From: an uncultured Bacillota bacterium
GTDB taxonomy: Bacteria; Bacillota_I; Bacilli_A; RFN20; CAG-826
NCBI GenBank assembly: GCA_946623775.1
Contig: CAMORJ010000004.1
Span: forward strand, 1-42,843
Reading direction: 5' to 3'
Length of the DNA stretch: 42,843 nucleotides
Within the stretch, counting starts at the first letter, position 1. Each line of letters begins with the position of its first letter. The notes under the pieces were generated by a model. That model saw only the letters and a program-made list of their open reading frames with translations. It did not search any database and was not told where the DNA came from. Both the position numbers and the translations under genes were made by a program. Below, one piece after another: positions 1-10,600 of the stretch.

Positions 1-1134
1 CGTTGGGGGCGTGTCTTGTTTTTTGCCTGCAGAATTGAGTTTTGCGAACCTTGCTTTTTCAAGCGCATAGCAATATTTCAACTGGCCAAAATAGAGACCG
101 CGCATATTGAGATAACGCTGTTTCTCCTCCTCGGAAACGGTCGCCATATAAAGGGAGGCGAATATCTTCTCGATTCGGAAGAAGGACTCATAGAGATTGA
201 GCAACGTTATGGAGAAGAAATAGTTCTTCCTTGAATAAATCAGAAGCGGGGAGCTGTGAGCGATTTCAGAAGACATCTCATAGACCTTTGAATAATCGCT
301 TAAACCCGCAACACGCTCAACGCCATCGCGGAAATTGAATTTGAATCCTTCCATCTGCATGACATCCGGCACGCCAAGGAGCCAGCCATACTCGATATAG
401 CGCTTCATGTCTTTGCTCTTTAAGCCTATGGCTTTCATTCCGTCTTTGATCTCGACGAAAACCGCATCGGTCTCCTCTTTGCTTGGGATGCCGCCGCGGA
501 AAGCGATGCCATAACGGATATGCTTAAGATAACGCTCAATAACGGGCTGCCCATATTTAACCACGACATGAAGAATGCACTCGTTTTCATGAAGGGTTCT
601 CCAAGTGGAGAATGCCTCCGTCTCAAATCCGCTTTCCAAAAGAGTGGAAACGCATTTGGATATCTGGAAAGCCTTGTTAAGCATATCAACGATCAAGGTC
701 GTCTTCGGATCGCCCTTCCTGTAGCGGGAAAGCATGCCCAAAATAAAATTCAGATATAGGTCAATCGTAGACATCGATGGATTGAATTTCGATGTCAACG
801 TCCCCATTCGGAATGCAAAATGCTCATTGGTGAAATATTTGTCAACGGAAATGGAAGCCAGGAACGACATATAATTCTCGTCGTTGGCAAGCTCTTCCAT
901 CTTCTTATCAGGGTGCGAACTTAGATATGCCGAATGCTCGGAGACAAGATACATCGTCAAATTGAGGGGGTTGATGCTCATGGATGCAAGTGCGGGATTC
1001 TCACCCCTCATGTCGCTTACGCCCTCAATCGAAAAACGAAAAGCGCGGTACAGGAATTCGTAGTCGAGCGCCTGCGGAACTTTTAGCTCGTTCAGGAACG
1101 CAAAGTATCTTTGTTTTTCGTCTTGCTCTGGCAT
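1..1134 (-). CDS. Uncharacterised protein, 3' end truncated by window edge (starts MPEQDEKQRYFAFLNELKVPQALDYEFLYRAFRFSIEG)
   Basis: Hand translation of the reverse complement from ATG at 1134 stays open as far as I followed it, and the frame is consistent with a gene running off the left edge. Absent from the ORF track because it has no stop in the window. TATAAT lies 6 nt upstream of the ATG. Confidence 0.75.
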   Translation of the reverse strand, partial: MPEQDEKQRYFAFLNELKVPQALDYEFLYRAFRFSIEGVSDMRGENPALASMSINPLNLTMYLVSEHSAYLSSHPDKKMEELANDENYMSFLASISVDKYFTNEHFAFRMGTLTSKFNPSMSTIDLYLNFILGMLSRYRKGDPKTTLIVDMLNKAFQISKCVSTLLESGFETEAFSTWRTLHENECILHVVVKYGQPVIERYLKHIRYGIAFRGGIPSKEETDAVFVEIKDGMKAIGLKSKDMKRYIEYGWLLGVPDVMQMEGFKFNFRDGVERVAGLSDYSKVYEMSSEIAHSSPLLIYSRKNYFFSITLLNLYESFFRIEKIFASLYMATVSEEEKQRYLNMRGLYFGQLKYCYALEKARFAKLNSAGKKQDTPPT

Positions 1135-1140
1135 GTCCCC

Positions 1141-1146
1141 ATTATA
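1141..1146 (-). promoter_or_regulatory. -10 hexamer TATAAT, 6 nt (GGGGAC) before ATG at 1134; putative leaderless start
   Basis: Reverse complement reads TATAAT-GGGGAC-ATG. Confidence 0.6.
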
Positions 1147-1151
1147 CAAGG

Positions 1152-1188
1152 AAAAAACCGTCACGTGTGTATGACATGTGCGCGGTTT
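1152..1188 (-). terminator. Rho-independent terminator-like hairpin downstream of glpK
   Basis: AAACCG...CGGTTT outer stem plus CACGTG/CATGTG inner stem; minus strand continues into a T-run (AACGGTTTTTTCC type tail). Confidence 0.55.
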
Positions 1189-1200
1189 CTTATTGATTAA

Positions 1201-2688
1201 TTATTTCTTGCGGGGTTTGAATGACCTGGTTGCTTTAACCGCTTCCAGCCACCCATCATATAGTTCCACCACTTCTTCGTGCTCTAGGCCAGGGACATAC
1301 GTCTTGCTTGTGACGTGATTGGCGATAATCGCTTCTTTGTTTTTCCAGAAGCCACAGCCAAGGCCAGCAAAATACCCGGCGCCCAACGCAGTCGTCTCAA
1401 GGCAGTGAGGCAAATGGACTTCGCACTCCAGGATATCGGCCTGGAACTGCATCAAAAGTCCATTGGAGCTAGCGCCACCGTCGACGCGAAGCGCCGTAAG
1501 CGTAAGGTTGGCTTCGCGCTTCATCGTCTCGATGACGTCTTTGGATTGGTATGCTACGGAATATAGCCCAGCCCTGGTGATGTTGTGGCGATCGGCGCCG
1601 CGGGTAAGGCCAAAGATCGCTCCGCGGGCATCATCATCCCACCAAGGCGTTCCCAAACCTACGAACGCCGGAACGAAGTACACTCCTGCCGTATCCGGAC
1701 GCTTTCTTGCGTACATTTCGGAATCGCAGCTATCCTCAAACCAACGGGTTTCATCTCGCAGCCATTGGACAATCGCCCCGCCGATGAAGACCGAGCCTTC
1801 CAATGCATAAGTCGTGACGCCATTCTCGCGCCATGCAACGGTTGTCAGCAATCCTTGCTTGGAGATAATCGGGGTTGTGCCGATGTTCATCAGCATGAAG
1901 CAACCGGTGCCATACGTGTTTTTGGAATCGCCTTTTTCAAAGCAGCATTGGCCGAACAAAGCGGCCTGCTGGTCGCCGGCGACGCCAGTGATGTGAACCT
2001 TTCCAGCGAAGTAGCTCGCCTCGCCATAATCGCTGGCATTATCGCGCACTTCGGGGAGCATCCTCATCGGGATATTCCATAGGCCGCAAAGCTCTTTGTC
2101 CCACTTCATTTTGAAGATATCGAACAGCATCGTTCTGCTTGCGTTGGTTACATCGGTCAAATGGGATTTGCCTTTGGTCATCTTGTAGATGAGCCAGGAA
2201 TCGATGGTGCCGAATAGCAATTCGCCCTTTTCCGCCCTCTCTTGGCCGTTTTCGATGTGGTCGAGGATATAGCGGATTTTGGAAGCGGAGAAATACGGGT
2301 TCATCCTAAGGCCGGTCTTGGATTGGATGAACTCCATTTTGTCCATCCTCTCTTCGCAAAGGCCTTGGGTCTGCTTCGATTGCCAAACGATGGCGTTATA
2401 GACGGCTTTGCCAGTCGACTTCTCCCAGACCACCGTGGTCTCGCGCTGGTTCGTGATGCCGATTGCGGCGACATCGTTCATCGAGCAAGATCCGACGACC
2501 ATCAATTCATTGATGACGTCGATGACGCTGATCCAGATTTTGTCGGCATTCGCCTCGACCCAGCCAGGCTCTGGATAGATCAGATCCAAAGGGCGCTGCG
2601 CCTTGAAAACCTCTTCCCCTTTTTTATTAAACAAAATGGCACGGGTGGAAGTCGTGCCTTGGTCAATGGCCAAGATATATTCTTTCAT
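1201..2688 (-). CDS. glpK: Glycerol kinase
   Basis: MKEYILAIDQGTTSTRAILFNKKG, GITNQRETTVVW, GVAGDQQAALFGQCCF, YGTGCFMLMN, LRVDGGASSNGLLMQFQADIL are FGGY/glycerol kinase signatures. Start set at the internal ATG 2688 rather than the ORF-track 2751. Confidence 0.97.
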   Translation of the reverse strand: MKEYILAIDQGTTSTRAILFNKKGEEVFKAQRPLDLIYPEPGWVEANADKIWISVIDVINELMVVGSCSMNDVAAIGITNQRETTVVWEKSTGKAVYNAIVWQSKQTQGLCEERMDKMEFIQSKTGLRMNPYFSASKIRYILDHIENGQERAEKGELLFGTIDSWLIYKMTKGKSHLTDVTNASRTMLFDIFKMKWDKELCGLWNIPMRMLPEVRDNASDYGEASYFAGKVHITGVAGDQQAALFGQCCFEKGDSKNTYGTGCFMLMNIGTTPIISKQGLLTTVAWRENGVTTYALEGSVFIGGAIVQWLRDETRWFEDSCDSEMYARKRPDTAGVYFVPAFVGLGTPWWDDDARGAIFGLTRGADRHNITRAGLYSVAYQSKDVIETMKREANLTLTALRVDGGASSNGLLMQFQADILECEVHLPHCLETTALGAGYFAGLGCGFWKNKEAIIANHVTSKTYVPGLEHEEVVELYDGWLEAVKATRSFKPRKK

Positions 2689-2695
2689 GGTACTT

Positions 2696-2701
2696 ATTAT
2701 A
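2696..2701 (-). promoter_or_regulatory. -10 hexamer TATAAT, 7 nt before glpK ATG
   Basis: Reverse complement TATAAT-AAGTACC-ATG. Confidence 0.55.
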
Positions 2702-2755
2702 TATTTTTTAATTGACTTATCGAATAGAAAAAATGATTTTCGGCTTTGCAAAAGA

Positions 2756-2779
2756 AAACTCGGACGAATCCGAGTTTTT
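2756..2779 (-). terminator. Intrinsic terminator after the M24 peptidase gene
   Basis: AACTCGGA-CGAA-TCCGAGTT with T/A runs on both sides. Confidence 0.7.
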
Positions 2780-2785
2780 CGTTCA

Positions 2786-4051
2786 TTATCTATTACGGTA
2801 GAAGGCTTCGATTTCCTCGACTTCCTTGATGATGCCGGAAGTAAGGACCTCGCAACCGTCTTCGGTGATCAGCAAATCGTCTTCGATGCGGATGCCGATT
2901 CCCTTTTCCTTGATGTATAGGCCAGGCTCATTGGAGATGATATTCCCCGGCTCAAGGGGGATTGCCCTGTCGCCTGGGTCATGCGTATCCAAACCGATGA
3001 AGTGGGACACGCCATGGAAGAAATAATTCCGGATGTCCTCCTTCTTCTCGATCAAGCCGCGTGCAAGGCATTCGCTTGCAAGGTATTCGTTGGTGAGGCT
3101 ATTGAGCTCGGCGATGGTGACGCCAGGCTTTGCGAAAGCCGCGACGGCTTTGTTGCAGCCAAGAACGATTTGATAGAGTTCTTTCTGCTCATCCGTGAAT
3201 TTGCCATCGGCTGGGAAGGTACGCGAAACATCGGCGTTGTAATAATTGTGGCGGGCGCCCAAATCGATGAGCACCAAGTCGCCCTGCTTCACTTGGCCAA
3301 GCGGCTTTGGATAATGAAGCGTGGTCGCATGGACCCCGGCGGCAACGATGGTGTTGAACGCCAAACCCTGATAGCCGGATTCGTCGTTGATGGTATGGAG
3401 GAACGTGTTGGCGAGCTCATATTCTTTCACGCCAGCGCGGAGCTGCGCCATCACGGCCATGATTCCGATGCGGGTATGCTCGACGGCGAGGCGATATTCA
3501 TCCACTTCCGCGCGGGATTTGATCATTCTTTGACGTATGATCAGCGGATAAGCGTTGAGGACGGTCAATCCAGGATAGGCCTGCATCAATGTGGCGCGGT
3601 AATCCTCGGTGGTATTGTCTTCGCCGATCTTGAGTTCTTTTTCGAGGTCGAGATAAACGGTTTTGAAAGCGCCGAAATCGCCGAAAGACCCGGAAAGCGC
3701 ACTGTCGACGCGCGCTTCGAAAGCGGTCATGAATAAGACATTGCGGCAGCCTGAAATCTCCCTTGCCTCATCGATGGTAAGGCGTTTGCCATACCATTTC
3801 TCTTTGACGGGATCGAAAGGCGGGATAAGCAAATACTCGCGGTGCTCGCCTTCGCTGTTGAGCAGCAAAAGCGCGCAGCCTTCTTCATCGATTCCGGTTA
3901 GGTAATAGAAATTGCGGTTCACTTCAAATGGATAATTCTCATCGGCGGTGCTTTTCTTGGCCACGCCAGAAAAGAGAATGGCGATGGAGCCGTCTTCCAT
4001 ATTCGAGAACAACTTGGCCCTGCGGGCGGATAATTCGCTGACGTTAATCAT
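2786..4051 (-). CDS. pepP: Xaa-Pro aminopeptidase (M24B family)
   Basis: N-terminal AMP_N-like domain (RRAKLFSNMEDGSIAILFSG) and M24 motifs: VLIDLGARHNYYNADVSRTFP, HGVSHFIGLDTHDPG, ISNEPGLYI, GIRIEDDLLIT. Confidence 0.93.
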   Translation of the reverse strand: MINVSELSARRAKLFSNMEDGSIAILFSGVAKKSTADENYPFEVNRNFYYLTGIDEEGCALLLLNSEGEHREYLLIPPFDPVKEKWYGKRLTIDEAREISGCRNVLFMTAFEARVDSALSGSFGDFGAFKTVYLDLEKELKIGEDNTTEDYRATLMQAYPGLTVLNAYPLIIRQRMIKSRAEVDEYRLAVEHTRIGIMAVMAQLRAGVKEYELANTFLHTINDESGYQGLAFNTIVAAGVHATTLHYPKPLGQVKQGDLVLIDLGARHNYYNADVSRTFPADGKFTDEQKELYQIVLGCNKAVAAFAKPGVTIAELNSLTNEYLASECLARGLIEKKEDIRNYFFHGVSHFIGLDTHDPGDRAIPLEPGNIISNEPGLYIKEKGIGIRIEDDLLITEDGCEVLTSGIIKEVEEIEAFYRNR

Positions 4052-4647
4052 GCTTCTTCTCCAATGATGCGGATAACTTTCGTGCTGGGTGGGATATCTA
4101 TGATACCCACTTCCTGAAGCACGGTATCGATTTTACCATTGCCGAGTAAAGATAGCTTAACGGAGATTGAAAAATCTTCATTTTCGACAAGGAATCCCCT
4201 CTTTTTGCAAATGCGGTTCAATTTCTCATAGGTCGGGTAGTCGACTTCGAGGCGATATTCATCAAGTTCTTTGGCGATGCCCCACTTCATCTGGCTTAGG
4301 GCTCCTTCGCCTGCGGAGACAAACGCTCTCCGCAGCCTGGGAATGCCGAGTTTCGTCCCGCCGAAGAAGCGGACCACGATTAAGTAGGTTTGGTCGGCTT
4401 CGCAGTTGTCCAGCAATCCCAAAAGAGCCTTTCCACCGGTTCCGCTTGGCTCGCCGTCATCCGAGGATTTGGTGTATTCGCCGACGCGGAAAGCATAGGG
4501 GATATGAGCGGCTTTCAGGTTGCTTTTGCGGATTTTTTGATAGATTTCCTCAAATTCGGAAGCGTCTTCGATCCGTCCGCAATACGCCTGAAAAGATGAG
4601 GATAGATCCTTGAATAGGAAGTCGGAGTCAGACAATGGGATACGCAT
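4048..4647 (-). CDS. YigZ/IMPACT family protein (UPF0029)
   Basis: Motifs SDDGEPSGTGGKALLGLL and VVRFFGGTKLGIPRLRRAF. ATGA overlap with the downstream peptidase gene. Confidence 0.93.
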   Translation of the reverse strand: MRIPLSDSDFLFKDLSSSFQAYCGRIEDASEFEEIYQKIRKSNLKAAHIPYAFRVGEYTKSSDDGEPSGTGGKALLGLLDNCEADQTYLIVVRFFGGTKLGIPRLRRAFVSAGEGALSQMKWGIAKELDEYRLEVDYPTYEKLNRICKKRGFLVENEDFSISVKLSLLGNGKIDTVLQEVGIIDIPPSTKVIRIIGEEA

Positions 4648-7600
4648 CAGAATACAGACGCAACGGCGTGGTAGAATCCGCCAAGCGCGGCGATGTCGGC
4701 TGGCGTTGCGGTGACTTCCGCCGTATAGGCATCGACGGTCATCGGAGCATTGATGTAGCCATGGGCGGCCGAAAGATTCGGAGATGGGAGGTCGGTGATA
4801 TTGGTGCCGTCGACTTTGAAGTAGGAGTTCATAAGGAAGTCATACATCGTTCCAAGGTAGAAGAGGTCGGCAGCGCTCTCCAAAGAGGCATCATCTAGGC
4901 TTGGCAAGATGGTGTTCTTGGTTTCATCGGGAATTTCGGTTGAGAGCACGATTTTGTTGATGAGGTCATGGAAAACCCTGAGTTCGCTGGCCATCGTCGC
5001 AGGCAATGCGGTCGCGCCATCGTCGCGCAGCAACGCATAGTTCGAATCATAAGTGCTCGGGATATCGGCGGAGCGCAACAGATTGATGCGCGTTCCGGAT
5101 TCGCCGGTGATGGCTGAGCCCGCAATCGTTCCGTTGAAATGGTTCACCATTGCAAGCTGAGCATTGTAGAAGTTTTTGATCAATCCCGCGGTGATTTCGC
5201 CGCAAAGCGTCGGATTGCTCCTTCCAAGCAGCGAATTGCCAACCCCAGCAATCTTGTCCGATTGATCGGCGAGCAATAGGTTCAACGAGGCCTTATCGGA
5301 AACCGTGGAGATGGTTGGGGTGTACATGTTATAAACATGAAGCGCAGCGGCGTTGATGATGTTTTGGTCGAACCAATTCGCTTCATCATCGACGGAGAAG
5401 TCATTCGCCCACCAAATATTGCGCAGGCGAGTCAGCCTCTCGTATTTGTTCGCGGCGTTCTCGCCGATGTTATCGCCTAAACTGACGGCTTCGGTTGCCC
5501 AGAGTCCGAAGTCCGGCTTAATCGAGATGATCTTATAGAAGGCGAATTCGCTGGCGGTGACATCCGACTCAGCGGCGGTTGCCTTGTAATCATCGGTGAT
5601 GAAGGTGCGGTACATCGAAGCGCCGCGGAAGAACCCGAGGATTCCGTTAGTGGAATGGCCACCTTCGATGAAGGCGGACAAAACGTCGTCGCCCTTGCCC
5701 GAGAACGAGTAGTACTCATTGCCTACGTCGTCATAAAGCGATTCGAGCAAGTTGAATAGCACGGTTGAGTCATTCGTCGCGAAGGCCTCCTGGCTGAAAC
5801 GATAGGAAGCCAAATCATAGCCATAGCCGGTGAAGGTAACGGGAACATCCGAAACGACTTTGGTTTGATACGGGACGTCATCGAGGATGACTTCAATCGT
5901 CTTGTTGGCGGTGTCATTATTGATCGTCGCGTAGTCAATCGCTTCAGACGCAGAGAAGGTTCCGTCCTCATCCTTATCGGCGTAAATCGTCAAATTGGGG
6001 CTAGACGTGTATTGGATATTGATCTTCCTGACATAAGGAAGCGCATCGGAGGAACCGACATTGATAAGCTCGGTCTCATAAGAGGAAGCGTAAATGGACA
6101 AAGGAACATCGACCGTGGTGTAGCTATCGAGGCCGATACCGGTCCCAGTCGCGGCGAACAGCGACTTCAAGGAGTACGGCAAGGAGTCGCGCACCACTTC
6201 GCAGAGGTTGAGCGACCTCATCAGGCTGGTCATGGTTTCAGGCGAGAGCGAAGTCAGCGTATCGGCATCTAGGTTGGCCGTTCCTCCTGAGATAACGCCG
6301 GAAAGCTGCAAGACATTGATAAGGCCGACGTCGTCATGGACGCCATCGCAGGTCAGATGGTCGATCTCATCGGCCCAGCCATTGGGATTGGCCCTCCTGG
6401 CTTGGATATTGAGAAGGAGCTTCTCTTTATAGCCGTTTGCGCCGTGGGCTTTGAAAAGCGCTCTGTCGTAAGCTTCGGAATAGGCGCGTTCCGCCAACGC
6501 GGATTTGTCGTAGACCAGGTAGACGATTTGCTCAAACACGGTCAAATCGCTGAAGCTGAATTCGTCGCCCGACCACGAATGCGCTGCGCCGTTTCCGATA
6601 TAGGGATCCATTCGCCCGTCGTTATGGAAGACGATCGAGTTGGACAGATCCAAGAATAAATTGCGCATGCTGACGGCGTCGATGGAGCCGATATCGAAGC
6701 TGGAGCCGATTTTGCCTTTCATCTTGCGGATGGTGTAGAAAAGGCTGGCGACTTGATCGATTTCATCCAAATCGACGGTTGTGTTCCAATTAGGATCGGA
6801 TAAACCGCGGAAGCCGCCGAATTCGTCAACCCAGTAGCAGTAGAAATAGTTCGCGCGTTTCAAATCGATGCCTTCGATTTCAAACGCATCGGAACCCGCC
6901 ATCGAGTAAAGCGCATTGGGGACGCAATCCCGATAGATCTCGCAGGAGGCAAGCGCTCTCAGTGTCTGCGACAAGACGCCCGGAGATACGGAGGCGAAAT
7001 CAAGGGTGGAACCGCCCGAAATCAAATCGCTGACGGCTGGGGAGGTAAGGGTCTCCAAAACGGAGCGTATGGAGCCATTCTGGCCATTGATCAAAGCGGC
7101 TTGCGCCTCTAGTTGCGATGCCGGCGCGTTGTAGCGGGAAGCGAATTTCGTCTTGACCATGTACGCGACTTTGGTCTTGAACGAGTTGTACAAGCCCGCA
7201 TTGGCCTGGTCTTTGGGGGACTCGGCCAAATAGAGGTAGTTTTCCATCGCATCCACTGCGATGACGCGGAGCATGAGCTCTTGGAAATAAGTGAAATCCT
7301 CGTCGTAAGTCGCGTCATGCTGCGCGGTGCAATTGAAAATGCCGGACTTGCTCATTTCGACGAGGACGTCGGTCAGCGCGTCCGCGTCGATCGACCCAAT
7401 GTTCTCGGCATTGGTCGATGCAAGTCCGGACAAACTTGCGAAGACATCGACGAGCCTATCGAGCTCGGATTGCTGATATGGCAAATAATCCGTCCCGTTT
7501 GAGGTATAGAACGGGTCGGCATAAGTGAGGAAGTCGCCGTCCAAGGTTCCGATCATCGAGGCGGAAGAGGCGGAGAATACGCTATCCAGACGAACCGCGA

Positions 7601-10600
7601 CGGCGCGGTATAGGAGTTTGGAATCGTTGAGTTTGTTGAGGACCCCCGCAAGTTCGGTTCGCTTTGCGGCGTTGGTCGCGGCGTCGCGTCCAAAGTAATC
7701 GACGGGGCTATTCAGGCTGTCGAAGGAAACATTGCCCGAGCCGTCGACGAAGGAGGAGGCTTGGAGCTGGGTTATCAAATCGCAGATGACATCGATTTCG
7801 ACGTCCCATTCCGCGCTGCTCATATCGCGGATGACGCCTTCCAAGGTCGCATCCGAATGACCCGTGTCATCGAAATGGTGCTCTCCATTGATATCGGCGG
7901 TATTGATGACGTCGTCATAGATGTTGGCTTTGCGGACGAGCATTCCCATCATCTGGCCGAATACCGAAAGCTCATCGGGATCGACGCCGGGATTGAGTTC
8001 GCTGAGGATATGGCTCTCTTTGAAGGTGGACATCAATGGCCGCAGCAGGTATTCGACCGATAGGCCGGTCAGGTTCATCGTGGAGAAATCGAGCGTTCCT
8101 CCGCGGATGATGCCGTAGGTCGGGTCATATGCGACATCCAAAGCGGCCATGAGATTGGCGATTTCGTTCTTCCTTTCAGGAACGCTTGAGGTCTTTAGGT
8201 ATTCGACGTCCGCCACGCTGAAATCGATGGAGTCTTCGCCCGATCCGCTAGGCAGGTTTTTGATCGCCATATGCATTCCGTTATACAAAACGACTCTGCC
8301 AAGGGCGTGGGAGTCAGCCAAATCATTCAGGGTCGCCTCCAATTTCGGGAAGGATTCCGAATTGAAGTTCGTCAAAGCGTCAAGGCCTCCCATCTCCCCG
8401 ATGTCGCCGAGGACCTTGGACATGCGGTCGATTTCGGCGTCGTCATTCACCCAATCGCTCTTGTCCGGCAGATCGGTGACCATGTCTTGGTAGAGTTGGG
8501 TCGTTGCGGCTTTGCGGAGATCCAGCGTCGAAACATCGGGCGTGGAATCCGGGTCGTCGGCAAAGAATTTGAGGGTATCCCAGGAAGTGAGGTTCTGCAG
8601 CAATTTGTTGTACATGTATTCCGGGAAGTAATACGTGCCCTCATGCATGAAGATGCCCGATTTCGCAAGCGCCTTCAAAAGCGGGAACAATTGGGATGCA
8701 TCGTTGAACAAATCGAAGTGAGACAGGTCGATGCCGTTGACCGAGAGGTTGACGATGGCGTCCATCGCCTTGCCTTCGTTGGCCCACTGCTCTGCCGTCT
8801 GGATGTTCTTGAAGGTCACCTGCTCGCCAAGCCCGATGGAGGCGGCGTCGATGATCGGGCTCAAGAAGGAATCGAAAGCCGATCCGGTGATCTTGCGCAA
8901 AACGACGGAATTGCCGATGTCGGTGAAGGTCTTTTCGAAGTTGAGCTTCTGCAGCACCTTGATGGCATCTGCCATGGAGGATGAGCCAAGGCTGGAAAGG
9001 CTGTCGATGACTCCACTGGAAGTGATGTCCACCAAGGCATCGACGATGGCGTCGGTCTCGCCGCGGGAAAGGATTTCTCCGTTGGGGCCATAAGTCCTGG
9101 TCATTTTGGCAGGCAAATCCTCAGGCTTGATTTCCTCGAAGTCGTTGGAGAGTCCGCCAAGCATGGTGTTGATCATCTTGCAGAAATTCTCATTGTTGCC
9201 GGGATTGAGGATCTTGGAGTCGATGAGGTGATCCAATAAGCGGACCATTTCATCTTGATCCTGTTCCAAAACGTCCAAGATCGAGTCGATGCCGCTAGAC
9301 AGATCGGCGCCGGCCAAATCGTGGATGACGTTGGGGCAGTCGATGGCGATGCGGAGGATCTTGCCTAATTCATACCCCAGATTCTCGCAATGGAAGTCCA
9401 AGGTCTCCAAGCCGAACGAAGCCAGGTCGACGTTGTTGGTCAGCACGTTTTCCGCGATCGTTGGCAGAATGCCGGTGAGCAAGCAGGAATTATCGATTCG
9501 CTCCACGCCTTCGATGATGGCGGTAGCCAGATCGGGGCTGATTTCATATAGCTTTCCATCCGGATCAAAGTAAACGCCCTCGCCTGCAGCGGGATCGCGT
9601 AAAAACACTTTGCCGGCGGTGGTAGAAGCGATGTGGCTGACGACGCCGAGGACGGCATTGATTTCTCGCTTGAAGTTTTTGCGCATATTGCCGGTGGTCA
9701 AGGTTTCTTGCGCATCCGATAGGTCGAAATCGCCCATGTTCATCGTCCCATCCATCGTCGCTTCAAGGAATGGGACAAGCGAGGGCATCGCGTTATAGAT
9801 AAGGGCACTATCCAATAGGTTCATCGGGCCCTTGGAGATGCCGGTGGTCTCATCGATATTGATGGGCTCACCGGAAGCGTCGACTTGGCCGATTAAGCAG
9901 CTTGGCACTTCTGAGGCGTGATCAAGGAGGAAATCGATAAGCTTCTGGCGCAGGGCATCGCTGATGAAGCTGGCTCCGGGGTCGGTTTCGGAAGACTCTC
10001 CTTCCGCCATCGGGCTTTTTGCATTGCGGCGGCCCATCGAGGTCTTTTCGGGAAGGGCATCAAAGATTTCTTTGGTCTCTTCCGCGTCGAGATTGAAGAA
10101 AGAATAAAGGGTGTCATAGATGATGCTCAATTCGTTCATCCATTTCATGTCCGCGATTTTCTCATACACGGGTGCCCCGTTTTCATCCAAAGGCAAGAAA
10201 TCGAATAGCTCAAGCGTGGCGGGGTCATCGTCTTTGACGGCGCCTTCTTTGGTCGCGAATTGCGTAATCAAACCGGCGATCAAATGGTTGAAGACATCGG
10301 AGTCGATCGCGTTGATGCCATCATGGAAGGCGCGATAGGTTTGTTCGGCATCCGGGCCGCTGAACATATTGTAGATCTGGCGGAAGTCGAAAGACGGGGT
10401 TTTCGAGACTTCATCGATGACGCAGTCGAATACGTTGGCGTCGACCAAGCTCCTGTACAAAGTGGCGATATGCCCAAGCTCGCCAGTCCAATCGACGGTG
10501 GTAGAAGCAAGCCACTCGACCGTCGAGTCTCCTAGCGTATCCTGAACCGCTTCGATGTTCGTGGCGAAAGTGACTGCAACGGGGATGGCGACCTTCATCA

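Noticed and set aside
435-759. Small ORFs on both strands (435..689 -, 520..759 +)
   Set aside because: They lie within the edge gene complement(<1..1134) in other frames.
1315-2715. Several plus-strand ORFs (for example 1585..2082, 2242..2715) over glpK
   Set aside because: Antisense shadows of a well-supported glycerol kinase gene.
2981-3736. 251-aa plus-strand ORF opposite the Xaa-Pro peptidase
   Set aside because: Antisense to a clearly conserved M24 peptidase; no recognisable domain or ribosome-binding site.
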